A stretch of 5,433 nt of DNA from Actinomycetes bacterium (GTDB taxonomy: Bacteria > Actinomycetota > Thermoleophilia > Gaiellales > Gaiellaceae). Where the stretch lies: NCBI GenBank assembly GCA_025350775.1, contig JANXXF010000240.1:1-5433 (forward strand), read 5' to 3'. The position numbers were made by a program, and so were the translations under genes. Within the stretch, counting starts at the first letter, position 1; every line of letters starts with the position of its first letter. Under the pieces are notes generated by a model, which was not told the DNA's origin, ran no database searches, and saw only the letters and a program-made list of their open reading frames with translations. Positions 1 to 4,446 of the stretch are shown in pieces.

Positions 1-17
1 CGGGAGAGGTAGTCCCG
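1..17 (-). terminator. Possible stem-loop after the cupredoxin gene
   Basis: CGGGA (1-5) and TCCCG (13-17) form a perfect 5-bp stem with a 7-base loop, about 27 bases beyond the stop of the last gene of the minus-strand cluster. No U-tract is visible, and the window edge cuts off whatever follows, so a transcription terminator is only a positional guess. A five-base stem is easily found by chance in DNA this GC-rich. Confidence 0.2.
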
Positions 18-43
18 CCGCGCCGCCGCCCTTCGTTACCGGC

Positions 44-409
44 TCATCTGACGACCAGTGTCGTGACCATGCCGGCCTCACGATGGCCGGCAATCGGGCA
101 CCACACCGTGTAGCGGCCGGGCTGCTTCAGGTTGACAGTGAGCGTCGTGCTGCTACCCGGGCCGATGTTCGGTGTGGAGGCCTCGGCGAGGCCGGGCCCC
201 GACACCGAGAGCGCATGGGCGATGCCGCCTGCGTTGTGGACTCGGATCACGAGCTTGCCACGCTTGACCGTGCGCGCGCCGAGCGCGATCGAGTACTCCC
301 TCTCCGTGGCGACGATGGTCGGTGCGGCCTGCTGGCTGCCTGCGAGCGCAGGGACAGCGACGGCCGCCGTGACGCCGATGGCGAGCGCAGTCGCGGCGAG
401 GCGCCTCAC
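44..409 (-). CDS. Secreted cupredoxin-domain (blue copper-like) protein
   Basis: A 121-residue exported protein starting at GTG. Residues 1-23 are a signal peptide (Arg-Arg, hydrophobic core, Ala-Leu-Ala cleavage site). The rest is a single cupredoxin beta-sandwich of plastocyanin-like size. The expected type-1 copper ligands are all visible: His65 in GIAHAL, then Cys104, His109 and Met114 in the motif WCPIAGHREAGM (C-x4-H-x4-M). Known proteins of this fold carry electrons or hold copper outside the membrane. The GTG start overlaps the stop of the upstream His/Met-rich protein gene in a GTGA junction (406-409), which implies translational coupling and stoichiometric production. No Shine-Dalgarno is needed with such coupling. 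The context of an ECF sigma factor and a metal-binding-looking partner points to copper or redox stress, but the physiological partner is not shown by the sequence. A short electron carrier and a copper-storing protein are both possible. Confidence 0.9.
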   Translation of the reverse strand: MRRLAATALAIGVTAAVAVPALAGSQQAAPTIVATEREYSIALGARTVKRGKLVIRVHNAGGIAHALSVSGPGLAEASTPNIGPGSSTTLTVNLKQPGRYTVWCPIAGHREAGMVTTLVVR

Positions 410-1224
410 TTCACCGTCACCGTCACGCCGGCACCGGCGCCGATCGACGGTGCGTGCTGGTTGTCCTCGAGCAGTGCGAAGAAGCGGTGCTTGCCGGGCG
501 CGATGCCCTTCAGGTTGACCCGGTAGCTGTTCGTGCCGGACATCCCGAGCATCGTCCCCATGCCCATCATCCCTGCGGTCGTCGAGTCGACGTTGGCGTG
601 CCAGTGGCCGTAACCGGCAACGTTCGGCTTGCCGAACAGGTCGTGGGAGAGCGTGAAGTTCTTCACGTTGACGACGAACTCGAAGCTTCCAGAGACGGTT
701 GCGCCGGGCTGCGGAGAGACGATCGCGATCGACGCCTTGCCGGCCGGCTTCGCCGCGACGATCTCCGGGAGCGGCTTCGTCGGCTTGTAGACGAAGGTGG
801 TCGCGACCATGCCCTTCATGTCGTCCACATGGTCGTTGGACGCGGCGACGACCGAGATCGTGTGCTTGCCGGGCTTCACGTTCTGGAGGCTGATCACCGC
901 GTCGGGGGTCCCGTACATATCGATCAGCGCCCGGTCGAGCATGATGTGCAGGTGACCGGTGCGGGGCACGCTCTTCGTCCCGGCGAGGCCGCTGTCGAGC
1001 GTGAATCCAGTGACCGCGAACTTTGTGGCGATCGAGTTGCCCGTGATCACGGTGTTCGGCGTCGGTGCGAGAACCGAGAGCTTCGCGCCCGAGCTGAACG
1101 CCATCATGGCGTGGTCGGCCATCGGCTTCGGAGCGGCAGCAAGAGCGCCCGCAGCGCCGAGAGCAGCGAGCGGGACGAGTGCGACGAGAGCGACAGCCGC
1201 AAGGCGGGGAAACGGTGAACGCAT
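406..1224 (-). CDS. Secreted tandem-domain His/Met-rich protein (DUF4399/DUF6130-like)
   Basis: A 272-residue exported protein. Residues 1-31 form a signal peptide ending in a run of alanines. Two copies of one domain follow. Copy 1 (about 48-147) has HLH at 91-93, PGKH at 118-121 and NDH at 130-132. Copy 2 (about 165-272) has HWH at 207-209, PGKH at 243-246 and NQH at 255-257. The pattern G-H-x-H ... PGKH ... N-x-H resembles DUF4399 or DUF6130 domains from memory; function in those families is not established. The spacing between motifs is 9 residues longer in copy 2, where a Met-rich run (MMGMGTMLGM, 219-228) lies. Clustered His and Met suggest copper or another soft metal as ligand; this is inference. 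ATG 1224 has a good ribosome site (GAAAGGA, 1230-1236, 5 bases upstream). It is 85 bases downstream of the sigma factor gene and overlaps the cupredoxin gene by 4 bases. Confidence 0.85.
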   Translation of the reverse strand: MRSPFPRLAAVALVALVPLAALGAAGALAAAPKPMADHAMMAFSSGAKLSVLAPTPNTVITGNSIATKFAVTGFTLDSGLAGTKSVPRTGHLHIMLDRALIDMYGTPDAVISLQNVKPGKHTISVVAASNDHVDDMKGMVATTFVYKPTKPLPEIVAAKPAGKASIAIVSPQPGATVSGSFEFVVNVKNFTLSHDLFGKPNVAGYGHWHANVDSTTAGMMGMGTMLGMSGTNSYRVNLKGIAPGKHRFFALLEDNQHAPSIGAGAGVTVTVK

Positions 1225-1229
1225 CAGGA

Positions 1230-1236
1230 TCCTTTC
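1230..1236 (-). promoter_or_regulatory. Ribosome binding site of the His/Met-rich protein gene
   Basis: Read on the minus strand the sequence is GAAAGGA, five bases before ATG 1224. It is one of the few well-formed Shine-Dalgarno sequences in the window and fixes this start. Its core AAAGG is also the 3' arm of a stem-loop (1231-1276), so access to it may be controlled. Confidence 0.7.
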
Positions 1237-1276
1237 GTGGCGGGACGGTGGTCTGAGCAGTTCGATGCCACGAAGG
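1231..1276 (-). promoter_or_regulatory. Stem-loop that would sequester the Shine-Dalgarno site
   Basis: On the minus-strand transcript, CCUUCGUGGC (1276 to 1267) pairs with GCCACGAAAGG (1241 to 1231). All ten bases of the 5' arm pair, leaving one bulged A (1235) in the 3' arm and a 25-base loop (1242-1266). The 3' arm is the ribosome site of the His/Met-rich protein gene. No U-tract follows, so a terminator is unlikely; blocking of translation initiation until the stem is opened is the better reading. It lies entirely between the sigma factor stop (1310) and ATG 1224. The loop could bind a ligand, protein or small RNA, but nothing recognisable is in it. Confidence 0.45.
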
Positions 1277-1309
1277 CCTGTTGCGATTCAGCGACGGGTG
1301 CGGCGGCGG

Positions 1310-1876
1310 TCAGCTCTCGGCCAGCGGCTCCAGCAAAGCCCGCAACTGGAGCCGCCCGCGGTGGATGCGGCTCTTCGCGGCGGCGACACTCAGCCCGAGC
1401 GCCTCGGCGACCTCGTCGTTGGAGAGGCCGGCGATGTCGCGCAGCACGACAGCCTCTCGGTAGTCCTCCGGCAGCGTCCTCAAGGCGGCCATGACCTGCG
1501 TGCGGACAGCGGCGGACTCCGCGCTCGCCTCCGGCTGCGTATCGCGCCGTACGTATCGGGCGCTCTCGCTCTCCGACGCCTCGAGGTCGACTGTCTCGAG
1601 CCGCTTGCGCCGCCGCCGGGCAAGAGCCTCGTTGACGCCGATCCTGTAGAGCCAGGTGAAGACGGCTGCCTCGCCCCGGTAGCGGTCGAGGTTGCGCCAC
1701 GCCTGGACGAACGCGTCCTGCGTCGCCTCTTCCGCGTCGCGCTCGTCGCCGAGCACGCGCAGCAGGACGAGCCGTAGCCTGCGCTCGTAGCGGCGCACAA
1801 TCTCAGCAAAGGCCTCGACGTCCCCGTTCTGGGCGGCGCGGATCAAGCTGCCGTCGTCGTCACCGCTGTTGCTCAT
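1310..1876 (-). CDS. ECF-family RNA polymerase sigma factor
   Basis: A 188-residue sigma-70 of the extracytoplasmic-function type, near the usual length for a two-domain ECF factor. Region 2 spans about residues 11-90: the core-binding segment DAEEATQDAFVQAWRNL (48-64) and the -10-recognising part with FTWLYRIGVNEALARRRR (73-90). A linker rich in Glu and Ser follows (95-125). Region 4 spans about 125-182, with the helix-turn-helix around LSNDEVAEALGLSVAAAKSR (151-170) that reads the -35 element. The downstream genes for two secreted, metal-ligand-rich proteins are probable targets. The usual adjacent anti-sigma gene is absent downstream; a zf-HC2 protein lies upstream instead, separated by 345 bases. 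ATG 1876 lacks a strong ribosome site; a TACCAT box 7 bases upstream (1884-1889) would give a leaderless message. No extra C-terminal domain is present. Confidence 0.93.
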   Translation of the reverse strand: MSNSGDDDGSLIRAAQNGDVEAFAEIVRRYERRLRLVLLRVLGDERDAEEATQDAFVQAWRNLDRYRGEAAVFTWLYRIGVNEALARRRRKRLETVDLEASESESARYVRRDTQPEASAESAAVRTQVMAALRTLPEDYREAVVLRDIAGLSNDEVAEALGLSVAAAKSRIHRGRLQLRALLEPLAES

Positions 1877-1883
1877 CTGCGGG

Positions 1884-1889
1884 ATGGTA
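1884..1889 (-). promoter_or_regulatory. Possible -10 element for the sigma factor gene
   Basis: TACCAT on the minus strand matches four of six bases of the TATAAT consensus, including the first two and last two, and ends 7 bases before ATG 1876. That places initiation at or next to the start codon, as in leaderless actinobacterial mRNAs. No convincing -35 box is visible at the normal distance. It could instead be chance. Confidence 0.2.
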
Positions 1890-1925
1890 GGCGCAGCAAG
1901 ACCGATCGGAGCCTCCGCCTCGGCA

Positions 1926-2166
1926 GTGCGCTCAGCCTGGATCCACCGTTGTTCGTGATCGCGGGGCGCTCGTCCGGGCTGTCAGGACGCGCTGGGGCCG
2001 TACGGGGCGGGCCGGTGGCCCGTTGCGGAGGCTCCAGCGCGGAGCGCACCGGCCGGGTGCAGGCCCCGCCGCCGGAGGCGGGGGACGAAACCCCGCAGGG
2101 GAGCGGCCTGGCAGTCTGGACGAGCTGCAACGCCCGCGAACAACGGTGGATCCAGGTTCAGCGCAC
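1926..2166 (+). ncRNA. Candidate large structured RNA of unknown class
   Basis: This gap between two minus-strand genes folds into an elaborate structure. The outer stem pairs 1926-1957 with 2135-2166: one C-C mismatch (1933/2159), two G-U pairs and a core of 20 perfect pairs (1936-1955/2137-2156). An asymmetric internal loop (1958-1967/2126-2134) follows, then a second stem 1968-1993/2100-2125 with two purine mismatches. Inside are hairpins at 2006-2024, 2031-2045, 2046-2060 and 2064-2083, plus CCCC-GCA-GGGG at 2091-2101, some of which have alternative partners (1994-1999 with 2062-2067; 2078-2083 with 2091-2096). Six non-Watson-Crick positions (1935, 1956, 1976, 1978, 1982, 1993) are G-U on the plus strand and would be A-C on the minus strand, so a plus-strand transcript is favoured. 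No reading frame here looks like a protein. A 6S-like RNA, a leader RNA or a palindromic mobile element (MITE) are alternatives. No clear promoter or terminator is seen. Confidence 0.5.
1936..2156. repeat. 20-bp perfect inverted repeat (arms 1936-1955 and 2137-2156)
   Basis: CCTGGATCCACCGTTGTTCG at 1936-1955 is exactly reverse-complemented at 2137-2156, with 181 bases between. The match continues outward for 10 further positions (GTGCGCT arm at 1926-1932 against 2160-2166). Such arms would also suit the terminal repeats of a small non-autonomous transposable element, but no flanking target-site duplication was found. Confidence 0.85.
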
Positions 2167-2221
2167 CGCAAACGGGCACCGCGTCACGCAGGATCGAGTC
2201 GCGAAGTCCGACGCGCCAGGC

Positions 2222-2512
2222 TCAGCCTGACTCGTGGCGGATCCGCTCGGTGACGGCAGCGACGACCGACGGCGCCGGAGCTCCCTCATCGTCGCGGGCG
2301 AGCGCCCGCACCCGCACGACTGTCCGCACGAGTGACTCGTAGAGCCTGCGGCAGCCGGGGCACCACGCCAGATGGCGCCGCACCCGGCGCTCCTGCTCGG
2401 GCGCGAGCCCCGCTTCCAGGTGATCTGAGAGGCGGGCCTCGGTTTCCTCGCAGGTGCCGATCCACGGCCGCATCAGCTTCATCATCAACCGTTGGATGTA
2501 CGCGACGGCCAC
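2222..2512 (-). CDS. zf-HC2 (ZAS-like) putative anti-sigma factor
   Basis: A 96-residue soluble protein with a zinc-binding anti-sigma domain. The signature HLAWCPGC gives His47, Cys51 and Cys54 (H-x3-C-x2-C), and Cys21 or His31 can supply the fourth ligand, as in the RsrA/ChrR group. The pattern C-x(n)-LSDHLEAGLAPEQERRVRRHL is typical of zf-HC2. There is no membrane helix, so it acts in the cytoplasm, in which case redox or metal changes at the zinc site would be the natural signal. The nearby ECF sigma factor is the obvious partner, but the gene order is reversed relative to usual sigma/anti-sigma pairs and 345 bases separate them. The GTG start at 2512 is supported by a TATGAT box 10 bases upstream (leaderless). 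ATG codons at 2485 and 2482 (codons 10 and 11) are alternatives that keep the whole zinc domain. It lies 44 bases downstream of the LysR gene. Confidence 0.85.
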   Translation of the reverse strand: MAVAYIQRLMMKLMRPWIGTCEETEARLSDHLEAGLAPEQERRVRRHLAWCPGCRRLYESLVRTVVRVRALARDDEGAPAPSVVAAVTERIRHESG

Positions 2513-2522
2513 GGCGATTCAG

Positions 2523-2528
2523 ATCATA
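2523..2528 (-). promoter_or_regulatory. Possible -10 element for the zf-HC2 gene
   Basis: TATGAT on the minus strand matches TATAAT at five of six bases and ends 10 bases before GTG 2512, so transcription would start about 3 bases before the start codon. No good -35 box is present at 16-18 bases. If real, the zf-HC2 gene is transcribed independently of LysR. Confidence 0.35.
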
Positions 2529-2556
2529 CGCCTCTGCTCGATCGGCAAGCCGAGGC

Positions 2557-3495
2557 TCATGCGGCGGACAGCGTTGCGCGTTGGAGCTCGGCGCACTGGT
2601 CGCGTGCCAGCTCGACGAACGCGCGGGCGGCAGCAGAGCGGTAGCGGTCGCGATGCCAGGCGACGCCGATCAGGCGCGGCGGCAACTGGCTCGTCATGTC
2701 GATCACGCGCACCGACTCGTCGCTGGTGTCGACGGTGAGCAGCGGCACGAGCGCGCAGCCGTGGCCGGCCGCGGCCAGGCCCTGCACCGTGCCGTTGTCG
2801 TCGGAGCGGAACACGATCTCCGGCTGCACGCCGTGCGCCTGGACGGCGCCCTCCAGCGCCCGCTGGCTGCGGCAGCTGTGGAACGCAATGAGCGGCACGC
2901 CCGCGAGGTCGCGGACGCTGAGGCGACCGCTGCGCGCCAGCGGCGAGGCCGCCTCGACGACGAGCACGTACGGGTCGGCGAGCACCTGCACCGTCTCGAA
3001 GGGGCCCTGCTCGAGCGGCAGCGTCGTGAAGGCCAGCTCGAGCTCACCGCGCTCGATCAGGGCGAGCAGGTCCTCGTCGTTGTGCGCCTCGACAAGCTGG
3101 ACGCGGACGTCGGGCAGCTTCTCGTGGAAGTGGCGGATGAGCAGCGGCAGGATGCGCGAGCCGACCGACTGGAAGGTGCCGACGCGCAGGGTGCCGAAGG
3201 TGCCGTCGGCGAGGGCAGAGAGATCGGCCTGGGCGGCGGCCAACCGGGCCATGATTGCGTGCGAGTGCCGTAGCAGCACCTCGCCCGGCTCGGTGAGCGA
3301 GACAGCCTTGGGGCCGCCCGGCCGCGTGATCAGCTTCTGGCCGACGATCCGCTCGAGGGTCTGGATCTGCTGGCTCACGGCCGACTGGGTGTAGCCGAGC
3401 CGCGCGGCGGCGCGCCCGAACGATGCCGTGTGCGCCACGGCCTCCAGGGCTGCGAAATGCCTCAACTCGACGCCTAGCCAGCGATCAGGCTCCAT
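2557..3495 (-). CDS. LysR-type transcriptional regulator
   Basis: A 312-residue LTTR of standard length. The winged helix-turn-helix occupies the first 65 or so residues: VELRHFAALEAVAHTASFGR, then AAARLGYTQSAVSQQIQTLE, the recognition helix region. A linker helix follows, and then the periplasmic-binding-protein-like effector domain from about residue 90 (FGTLRVGTFQSVGSRILPLL). The frame is open to ATG 3549, giving 18 more residues, but that start lies 6 bases from the divergent gene and has no ribosome site. ATG 3495, used here, begins where LTTRs usually begin, leaves 60 bases for divergent promoters, and has a TACTAT box 11 bases upstream. LTTRs commonly control the divergent neighbour, here the miniprotein and glutathione-transferase-like pair, and repress themselves. 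The ligand cannot be told from sequence. Confidence 0.93.
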   Translation of the reverse strand: MEPDRWLGVELRHFAALEAVAHTASFGRAAARLGYTQSAVSQQIQTLERIVGQKLITRPGGPKAVSLTEPGEVLLRHSHAIMARLAAAQADLSALADGTFGTLRVGTFQSVGSRILPLLIRHFHEKLPDVRVQLVEAHNDEDLLALIERGELELAFTTLPLEQGPFETVQVLADPYVLVVEAASPLARSGRLSVRDLAGVPLIAFHSCRSQRALEGAVQAHGVQPEIVFRSDDNGTVQGLAAAGHGCALVPLLTVDTSDESVRVIDMTSQLPPRLIGVAWHRDRYRSAAARAFVELARDQCAELQRATLSAA

Positions 3496-3506
3496 GATCG
3501 AATCGA

Positions 3507-3512
3507 ATAGTA
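3507..3512 (-). promoter_or_regulatory. Possible -10 element for the LysR gene
   Basis: TACTAT on the minus strand matches four of six TATAAT positions and ends 11 bases before ATG 3495. It lies within the 60-base divergent spacer (3496-3555), which also carries TAGC (3511-3514) and GCTA (3524-3527) as a 4-bp dyad with a 9-base spacer. The dyad does not match the classical T-N11-A LysR box, so an operator is not claimed. Confidence 0.25.
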
Positions 3513-3555
3513 GCTCGACTGGCGCTAATCGCTCTGGTACAGGCACCATGGAGGC

Positions 3556-3672
3556 ATGACCGCAATCGTGATTCTCTCGATCGTCGTGCTCGTCGCGGTC
3601 GCCTCCGTCCGTTTCGGCCGCGACTCGCGCCCCACCTACAACGACCGGCAGGACTGGCAGCCGCCGCGGTGA
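3556..3672 (+). CDS. 38-residue single-pass membrane miniprotein
   Basis: A short frame, ATG 3556 to TGA 3672, encoding a protein with a hydrophobic N-terminal helix (residues 3-18, AIVILSIVVLVAVASV) followed by a charged tail with Arg, Asp, Tyr, two Trp-adjacent Gln and a Pro-Pro-Arg end (FGRDSRPTYNDRQDWQPPR). Its stop overlaps the GTG start of the next gene in a GTGA junction, so the two are probably translated together. The tail would lie in the cytoplasm or outside depending on orientation; the Arg residues just after the helix favour a cytoplasmic tail. A GGAGG at 3550-3554 is only one base before the ATG, too close for normal Shine-Dalgarno use, so the start is uncertain; GTG 3568 is an alternative but would shorten the helix. 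I do not recognise a family and assign no function. Confidence 0.6.
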   Translation: MTAIVILSIVVLVAVASVRFGRDSRPTYNDRQDWQPPR

Positions 3673-4307
3673 CGCCCCCGCTGCGGGTCTACCGGGTCCC
3701 CCACTCGACGAACGTCGAGCGCGTGGCGCTGGCCGCAGCTCTGAAAGGCGTCACAGTCGAGTGGGTCGATGTCGACCCGGCCGACCGCAGCGAGCTCGTC
3801 CGCGTCAGCGGGCAGCCACTCGCGCCGGTGCTGATCGCCGGCACAGGCGCCACCGCCGAGGTCGTCTGCGACTCGCCGCAGATCCTGTGCTGGCTCGAGC
3901 AGCATTACCCCCAGCCGCCGCTCCTTCCCGCCGACCCGGCCGCACGCGCCGAGGTGGAGATCTTCTGCGACTGGTTCAACCGCGTCTGGAAGCTGCCGCC
4001 GAACGCGATCGCCGCCGAGCTGGGCAAGGACGCGCCGGACCTGACCGCGATCGCCGGCTGGTCGGCGGGTATGCGCCGCACGCTCGACCTGTTCGAGGCG
4101 CTGCTCACCGGCCGCGACTTCCTCTTTGGCGCGCTCTCGCTCGCCGATATCACCGCGTTCCCGTTCCTCAAGTACCCCGTCCTCGGCCTGTCCGCCGGGG
4201 ACGACGAGCGCTTCCACCGCATCCTCGTCGAGCACATGCCGCTCGGCGACGGCTACCCGGGCCTGCGTGCCTGGGTGGCGCGGCTGGACGCGCTGCCGCG
4301 CGCGTAG
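3669..4307 (+). CDS. Glutathione S-transferase-fold protein
   Basis: A 212-residue protein with the two-domain GST layout and typical length. Residues 5-80 are the thioredoxin-like domain: beta strand LRVYRVPHSTNVERVALAAA, the cis-proline motif APVLI near 52-56, and DSPQILCWLEQHYP (68-81), corresponding to the E/D-S segment that contacts the gamma-glutamyl group in GSTs. The C-terminal helical domain follows (about 92-210), with the family motif GALSLADITAFPFL, the N-capping Ser-x-x-Asp of helix 6. A Ser-Thr pair (13-14) sits at the catalytic position where other GSTs have Ser or Cys. Many actinobacteria lack glutathione and use mycothiol, so the thiol used and the reaction are open. The GTG start overlaps the stop of the membrane miniprotein by 4 bases, and LysR is divergent, suggesting a LysR-controlled two-gene unit. 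Confidence 0.88.
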   Translation: MTPPLRVYRVPHSTNVERVALAAALKGVTVEWVDVDPADRSELVRVSGQPLAPVLIAGTGATAEVVCDSPQILCWLEQHYPQPPLLPADPAARAEVEIFCDWFNRVWKLPPNAIAAELGKDAPDLTAIAGWSAGMRRTLDLFEALLTGRDFLFGALSLADITAFPFLKYPVLGLSAGDDERFHRILVEHMPLGDGYPGLRAWVARLDALPRA

Positions 4308-4320
4308 GGGGGCGGGTAGC

Positions 4321-4347
4321 GGCAGACGTCGCACCCGACGTGGCGCC
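4321..4347 (+). terminator. Stem-loop after the GST-like gene
   Basis: ACGTCG (4326-4331) and CGACGT (4336-4341) form a perfect 6-bp stem with a CACC loop. GGC (4321-4323) and GCC (4345-4347) can extend it past a small internal loop. It begins 13 bases after the stop codon of the GST-like gene and separates that gene from the toxin-antitoxin operon. There is no U-tract, as is common for terminators in very GC-rich bacteria, so termination is inferred from position and structure. Confidence 0.35.
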
Positions 4348-4366
4348 TCCACGATTCCCTGGCGAA

Positions 4367-4387
4367 ACCGGCACACATCTGTGCGGT
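4367..4387 (+). terminator. Second stem-loop upstream of the toxin-antitoxin operon
   Basis: GCACA (4371-4375) pairs with TGTGC (4380-4384) around a CATC loop. ACC (4367-4369) and GGT (4385-4387) extend the stem to 8 bp with one bulged G. No U-tract follows. It may act with the preceding stem-loop as a tandem terminator, or be a transcript-end stabiliser. Confidence 0.3.
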
Positions 4388-4412
4388 CCGCCCCGCTAGC
4401 GTTCGTCCGGTG

Positions 4413-4440
4413 TTGATGACGCATACCGGTACGGTATTCT
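4413..4440 (+). promoter_or_regulatory. Promoter of the toxin-antitoxin operon
   Basis: TTGATG (4413-4418) is a good -35 and TATTCT (4435-4440) a fair -10, with a 16-base spacer. The -10 ends 6 bases before ATG 4447, so the start codon is the likely first transcribed base, giving a leaderless antitoxin mRNA. There is no Shine-Dalgarno before ATG 4447, consistent with this. Confidence 0.6.
4423..4437. promoter_or_regulatory. Palindromic operator of the toxin-antitoxin operon
   Basis: ATACCG-GTA-CGGTAT is a perfect 6-bp inverted repeat with a 3-base spacer. It fills the -35/-10 spacer and covers the start of the -10 box. Antitoxins with a ribbon-helix-helix fold characteristically bind such short palindromes as dimers of dimers and repress their own operon, so this is the expected autoregulatory site. 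Confidence 0.7.
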
Positions 4441-4446
4441 CATTGC

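Noticed and set aside
959..1777. Plus-strand open frame (272 codons) opposite the sigma factor and the start of the secreted protein
   Set aside because: It is antisense to two well-supported genes and shows no domain or start signal.
1926..2166. 6S RNA, cobalamin riboswitch, RNase P, tmRNA or SRP RNA as identity of the structured element
   Set aside because: The long stem with an internal loop recalls 6S, but the several apical hairpins do not fit; I could not find the conserved sequence blocks of the others. Kept as unknown class.
1930..2229. 10-base direct repeat GCTCAGCCTG (1930-1939 and 2220-2229)
   Set aside because: It is not at the outer edges of the inverted-repeat element as a target-site duplication would be, and a 10-base repeat is not very unlikely at this composition.
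1873..2253. Several short open frames on both strands in the gene-free gap
   Set aside because: They are Pro/Arg/Gly-rich with no protein-like pattern, and the inverted-repeat structure explains the sequence better.
2542..2553. TCGGC-AA-GCCGA dyad between the LysR and zf-HC2 genes
   Set aside because: A 5-bp dyad with a 2-base spacer cannot form a good hairpin, and nothing ties it to a regulator; it may be chance.
2332..3273. Long plus-strand open frame (313 codons) opposite LysR
   Set aside because: It is antisense to a clear LysR-family gene, has no recognisable domain, and its Arg/Ala/Gly-rich composition is typical of a shadow frame in GC-rich DNA.
3496..3549. Longer LysR start at ATG 3549 (18 more residues)
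   Set aside because: It would leave 6 bases to the divergent gene, has no ribosome site, and the extra residues are unlike LysR N-termini.
3636..4424. Long minus-strand open frame (262 codons) opposite the GST-like gene
   Set aside because: It mirrors the codon pattern of the GST-like gene, is rich in Arg, Gly and Val without any motif, and runs across two stem-loops and into the toxin-antitoxin promoter.
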